Assembly: GCF_036237315.1 (NCBI RefSeq) | Contig: NZ_CP108356.1 | Location: forward strand, 1,612,001 to 1,676,000 | DNA: 64,000 nucleotides | Direction: 5' to 3' | Source: Streptomyces sp. NBC_01351 | GTDB taxonomy: Bacteria > Actinomycetota > Actinomycetes > Streptomycetales > Streptomycetaceae | Shown: positions 62,128-64,000 of the stretch, in pieces | Layout of the letters: each line of letters begins with the position of its first letter | How positions within the stretch are numbered: the stretch's first letter is position 1 | Notes under the pieces: generated by a model | The model's database searches: none | Told to the model about the DNA's origin: nothing | Seen by the model: the letters and a program-made list of their open reading frames with translations, nothing else | Made by a program: the position numbers and the translations under genes

Positions 62128-62503
62128 CTGGCAAGGCGGACTAGGTCTTCGATTTCCCAGCAGCAAATGTGCTAGGCCGCCACTTCGCGAGCTCTGGGGA
62201 GAATGCGCGGCGCTGGGGGGGACGTGTCATCGGCCCCAGACCAGCCACTCCGGACCTCTCGCCCGGCCGGCGAGCACTGCCATGCCAGCGCAGCCCGCCA
62301 CAGATAGTGCGGTAATCCGTCGGTGCAGGGGTCTTGTCGGGGAACTTGAGCGCGGGTGACGTCGGCAGGCAATCCCGTTGGCACGACGGCGACATGGGTA
62401 CGGGACCGGCTGGACGGGCCGTGCTGTGACGAGGGCTTCGCCGGCTGGTGACCTCCGCCGGGGACGCCAATGTTCGCGCCTACTCGCGCTGCCCGGGCAC
62501 TGC
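62128..62503. other. 376-bp remnant between corA copies 2 and 3
   Basis: I see no gene here. A pair of related G-rich repeats (CTGGGGAGAATG and CTGGGGGGGACG, about 62197-62222) lies some 70-95 bp after the copy 2 stop, the same arrangement as after the intact corA. It may be what is left of an earlier inserted element. Confidence 0.45.
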
Positions 62504-62545
62504 AGAAGATCTCCTCGTGGGCCGCCATCCTCTTCGCCCCGGCCC
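62504..62545 (+). pseudogene. corA 3' fragment, copy 3
   Basis: About 14 codons, KISSWAAILFAPALVG, with purely G/C third positions, follow CAG at 62503. AGAAGATCTCCTCGTGGGCC (beginning at about 62503) is identical in copy 2. The homology breaks off after the Gly. Its host-like codon use suggests that it is what remains of the original chromosomal corA end. Confidence 0.6.
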
Positions 62546-62661
62546 TCGTCGGCTTCAGCCATCTCCGCGACGGCAGTGCCGCCCGTGAGGCCCAGGACCA
62601 CCACGACTCCGGGCCCACCGACCCTGGAACGCGAAGTGGCGTGCCTCATCAGGCACACTGG

Positions 62662-62695
62662 CGAAGCGCCCCACCGTTTGCGGTGGGGCGCTTCG
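62662..62695 (-). terminator. strong terminator after the MFS gene
   Basis: CGAAGCGCCCCACCG (62662-62676) pairs perfectly with CGGTGGGGCGCTTCG (62681-62695) around TTTG, 13-46 bp beyond the leftward MFS stop. Confidence 0.85.
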
Positions 62696-62707
62696 ACGTT
62701 CTCCGTT

Positions 62708-64000
62708 TCAGCCGACTGGCTGCCCGTCCGATGCCGCCGTGACGGGTTCTTCCGGTGCCGACGGCAGGCCACGCAGTCGGCTCACCGGGGACAGGACAAG
62801 TGCGATCAGCACGGCGGCTGAGCCGATCGCCGCCACGGTCAACGCCCCCCGAGCTCCGATCCAGCCGGACAGCAGGCCCGCGAACAGGCCGCCGAGTGCG
62901 CCGCCGCCGAACAGCAAGGTGCGGAAGACCGCCGTCATCCGGCCCATCATCGACTGCGGGGTACTGGCCTGGCGCAGGCTGACGATGACGACGCCGGCGA
63001 CTCCGAGTCCGAGGTAGGTGGTGAAGAAGGAGAGGACGAACATCCCCACCATCATCGGCCGGGGGCCGGTGGCCAGGGCGATCAGCGTCGGGCCGATGAG
63101 GAGGGCCGACTGGGCGACGAGGTAGACCAACCCGAGCCGGAAGCGCCCAATGACCTTCCGGGAGATCGCCGCGCCGATCAGACCGCCCACGGAGGCAGTG
63201 GCGAAGATGCCGCCGAGGGTCGTCGAGTCCAGGTGCAGGTCCCGTGCCCCGTACAGCAGGAACATCGTCCACACGGTGACCATGGAGAAGTTGCAGCAGA
63301 ACCCGATGAGCGCAAGAGACCGCAGGACCCGGTTCTTCAGCACCCAGCGCAAGCCGTCCCGGAGTTCGGTCGGCAGGTGCCGCCGTGCGGCCGGCGGATC
63401 GGGACGGGGCTCGGGCGTGCGAATGAGCAGCAGCGAGACCAGGGACACCAGATAGGAGAACGCGTCGACGATCAGCGCCACGGGCGCGGTCAGGGCGCCG
63501 ACCAGGACACCCGCGAGTCCGGGCCCTGCCACATCGGCCGCCGACGAGCTCATCCCCATCTTGGCGCTGGCTTCTACATAGCGCTCGGGGTCGCGTACGA
63601 GAGTGGGTACGTACGACATCCAGCTCACGTCGAACAGCACCGAGGCGACGCCGACGGCGCAGGCGATCACCAGCAGTGAGCCCATGCTGAGCACGTCCGT
63701 CCAGTACAGGACGGGGACGAGAGCCAGCAGGATCATCCGGACGAAGTTGGCGCCGAGCATGATCCGCCGCCGTCGGGCCCGGTCCACCCACACCCCGAAG
63801 ACCAGGGCAAGCCCGAGATACGGCACGAGCTGCAGGAACCGCAGGACACCGACCTGCTCGTCGGTGGCATTGAAGGCGATGATGGCGGTAAGCGGCAGGG
63901 CGAGGTTCGTGACCTGGGTACCGAGGAGCGAGAGGGTCTCGCCGAGCCAGAACTTGAGGAAGTCGCCGTGGCGCCAGAGGCTCTCCGTGGACGGCTCCTC
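62708..64000 (-). CDS. MFS exporter, 5' end beyond the window
   Basis: At least 430 codons; the frame is open through the window edge, so the start is missing. The edge-proximal part reads SLWRHGDFLKFWLGETLSLL, which is the usual beginning of the drug-exporter-like MFS group also known as the MFS_3 or enterobactin-exporter type. The loop motif VFGVWVDRARRRRIML follows, and about 11 further hydrophobic helices are visible. The substrate is unknown; antibiotic or siderophore export is common for the group. Confidence 0.85.
   Translation of the reverse strand, partial: EEPSTESLWRHGDFLKFWLGETLSLLGTQVTNLALPLTAIIAFNATDEQVGVLRFLQLVPYLGLALVFGVWVDRARRRRIMLGANFVRMILLALVPVLYWTDVLSMGSLLVIACAVGVASVLFDVSWMSYVPTLVRDPERYVEASAKMGMSSSAADVAGPGLAGVLVGALTAPVALIVDAFSYLVSLVSLLLIRTPEPRPDPPAARRHLPTELRDGLRWVLKNRVLRSLALIGFCCNFSMVTVWTMFLLYGARDLHLDSTTLGGIFATASVGGLIGAAISRKVIGRFRLGLVYLVAQSALLIGPTLIALATGPRPMMVGMFVLSFFTTYLGLGVAGVVIVSLRQASTPQSMMGRMTAVFRTLLFGGGALGGLFAGLLSGWIGARGALTVAAIGSAAVLIALVLSPVSRLRGLPSAPEEPVTAASDGQPVG

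Overview
This window looks like chromosomal DNA of a Streptomyces or a close relative. Base composition is very GC-rich with strongly GC-biased third codon positions, GTG/TTG starts are common, and the gene content is typical: a MocR regulator, a PucR regulator, a multidomain SpoIIE phosphatase, and urate and glyoxylate catabolism genes. I see no rRNA, tRNA or CRISPR array.

Layout. 1-3.1 kb: end of a membrane protein, a MocR-type regulator and a MobA/MocA-like nucleotidyltransferase. 3.3-4.9 kb: malate synthase. 5.0-9.2 kb: a tight three-gene operon (Hsp70-like ATPase, coiled-coil protein, Ser/Thr kinase with a TPR-like tail). 9.5-15.2 kb: secreted SGNH lipase, VOC protein, DEDDh exonuclease, a STAND/AfsR-like ATPase and a double-Lrp regulator. 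15.3-27.9 kb: purine and glyoxylate catabolism (urate/xanthine permease, 8-oxoguanine deaminase, urate oxidase, HIU hydrolase, OHCU decarboxylase, a YheO/DauR-type HTH protein, a thiamine-binding-type protein, hydroxypyruvate isomerase, tartronate semialdehyde reductase, catalase, an S1 protein, glyoxylate carboligase). 28-35 kb: miscellaneous genes ending with corA. 35-62 kb: accessory DNA with two arsenic-related clusters, a mercury locus, a ThDP-enzyme/aldolase/symporter/PucR catabolic cluster, a SpoIIE phosphatase, gene remnants and small secreted proteins. 62.7 kb to the end: an MFS exporter that runs out of the window.

How the parts fit. Urate is opened to OHCU and allantoin by the uaZ-uraH-uraD operon. 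Allantoin breakdown (not in this window) yields glyoxylate, which Gcl, GlxR and Hyi convert to glycerate and malate synthase converts to malate. Catalase would remove the peroxide made by urate oxidase. The promoters bear this out. A 15-bp palindrome (TTCCR-N5-CRGAA) occurs as pairs exactly 21 bp apart at aceB, hyi and gcl, and singly at the catalase gene. A second 18-bp element is shared by the uraD operon and catalase promoters.

The main structural discovery is at corA. The 3' end of corA (34.76-34.94 kb) is repeated at 61.94-62.13 kb and, more briefly, at 62.50-62.55 kb. All three homologies begin at the same codons. TGGGGGGAAT direct repeats lie just inside both ends of the 27-kb interval, and the intact corA switches abruptly to AT-richer codons at the junction. 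I infer that the 35-62 kb segment is a metal-resistance genomic island integrated into the 3' end of corA, next to the remnant of an earlier insertion. No integrase gene is recognisable; only a frameshifted excisionase-like remnant at 60.6 kb is.
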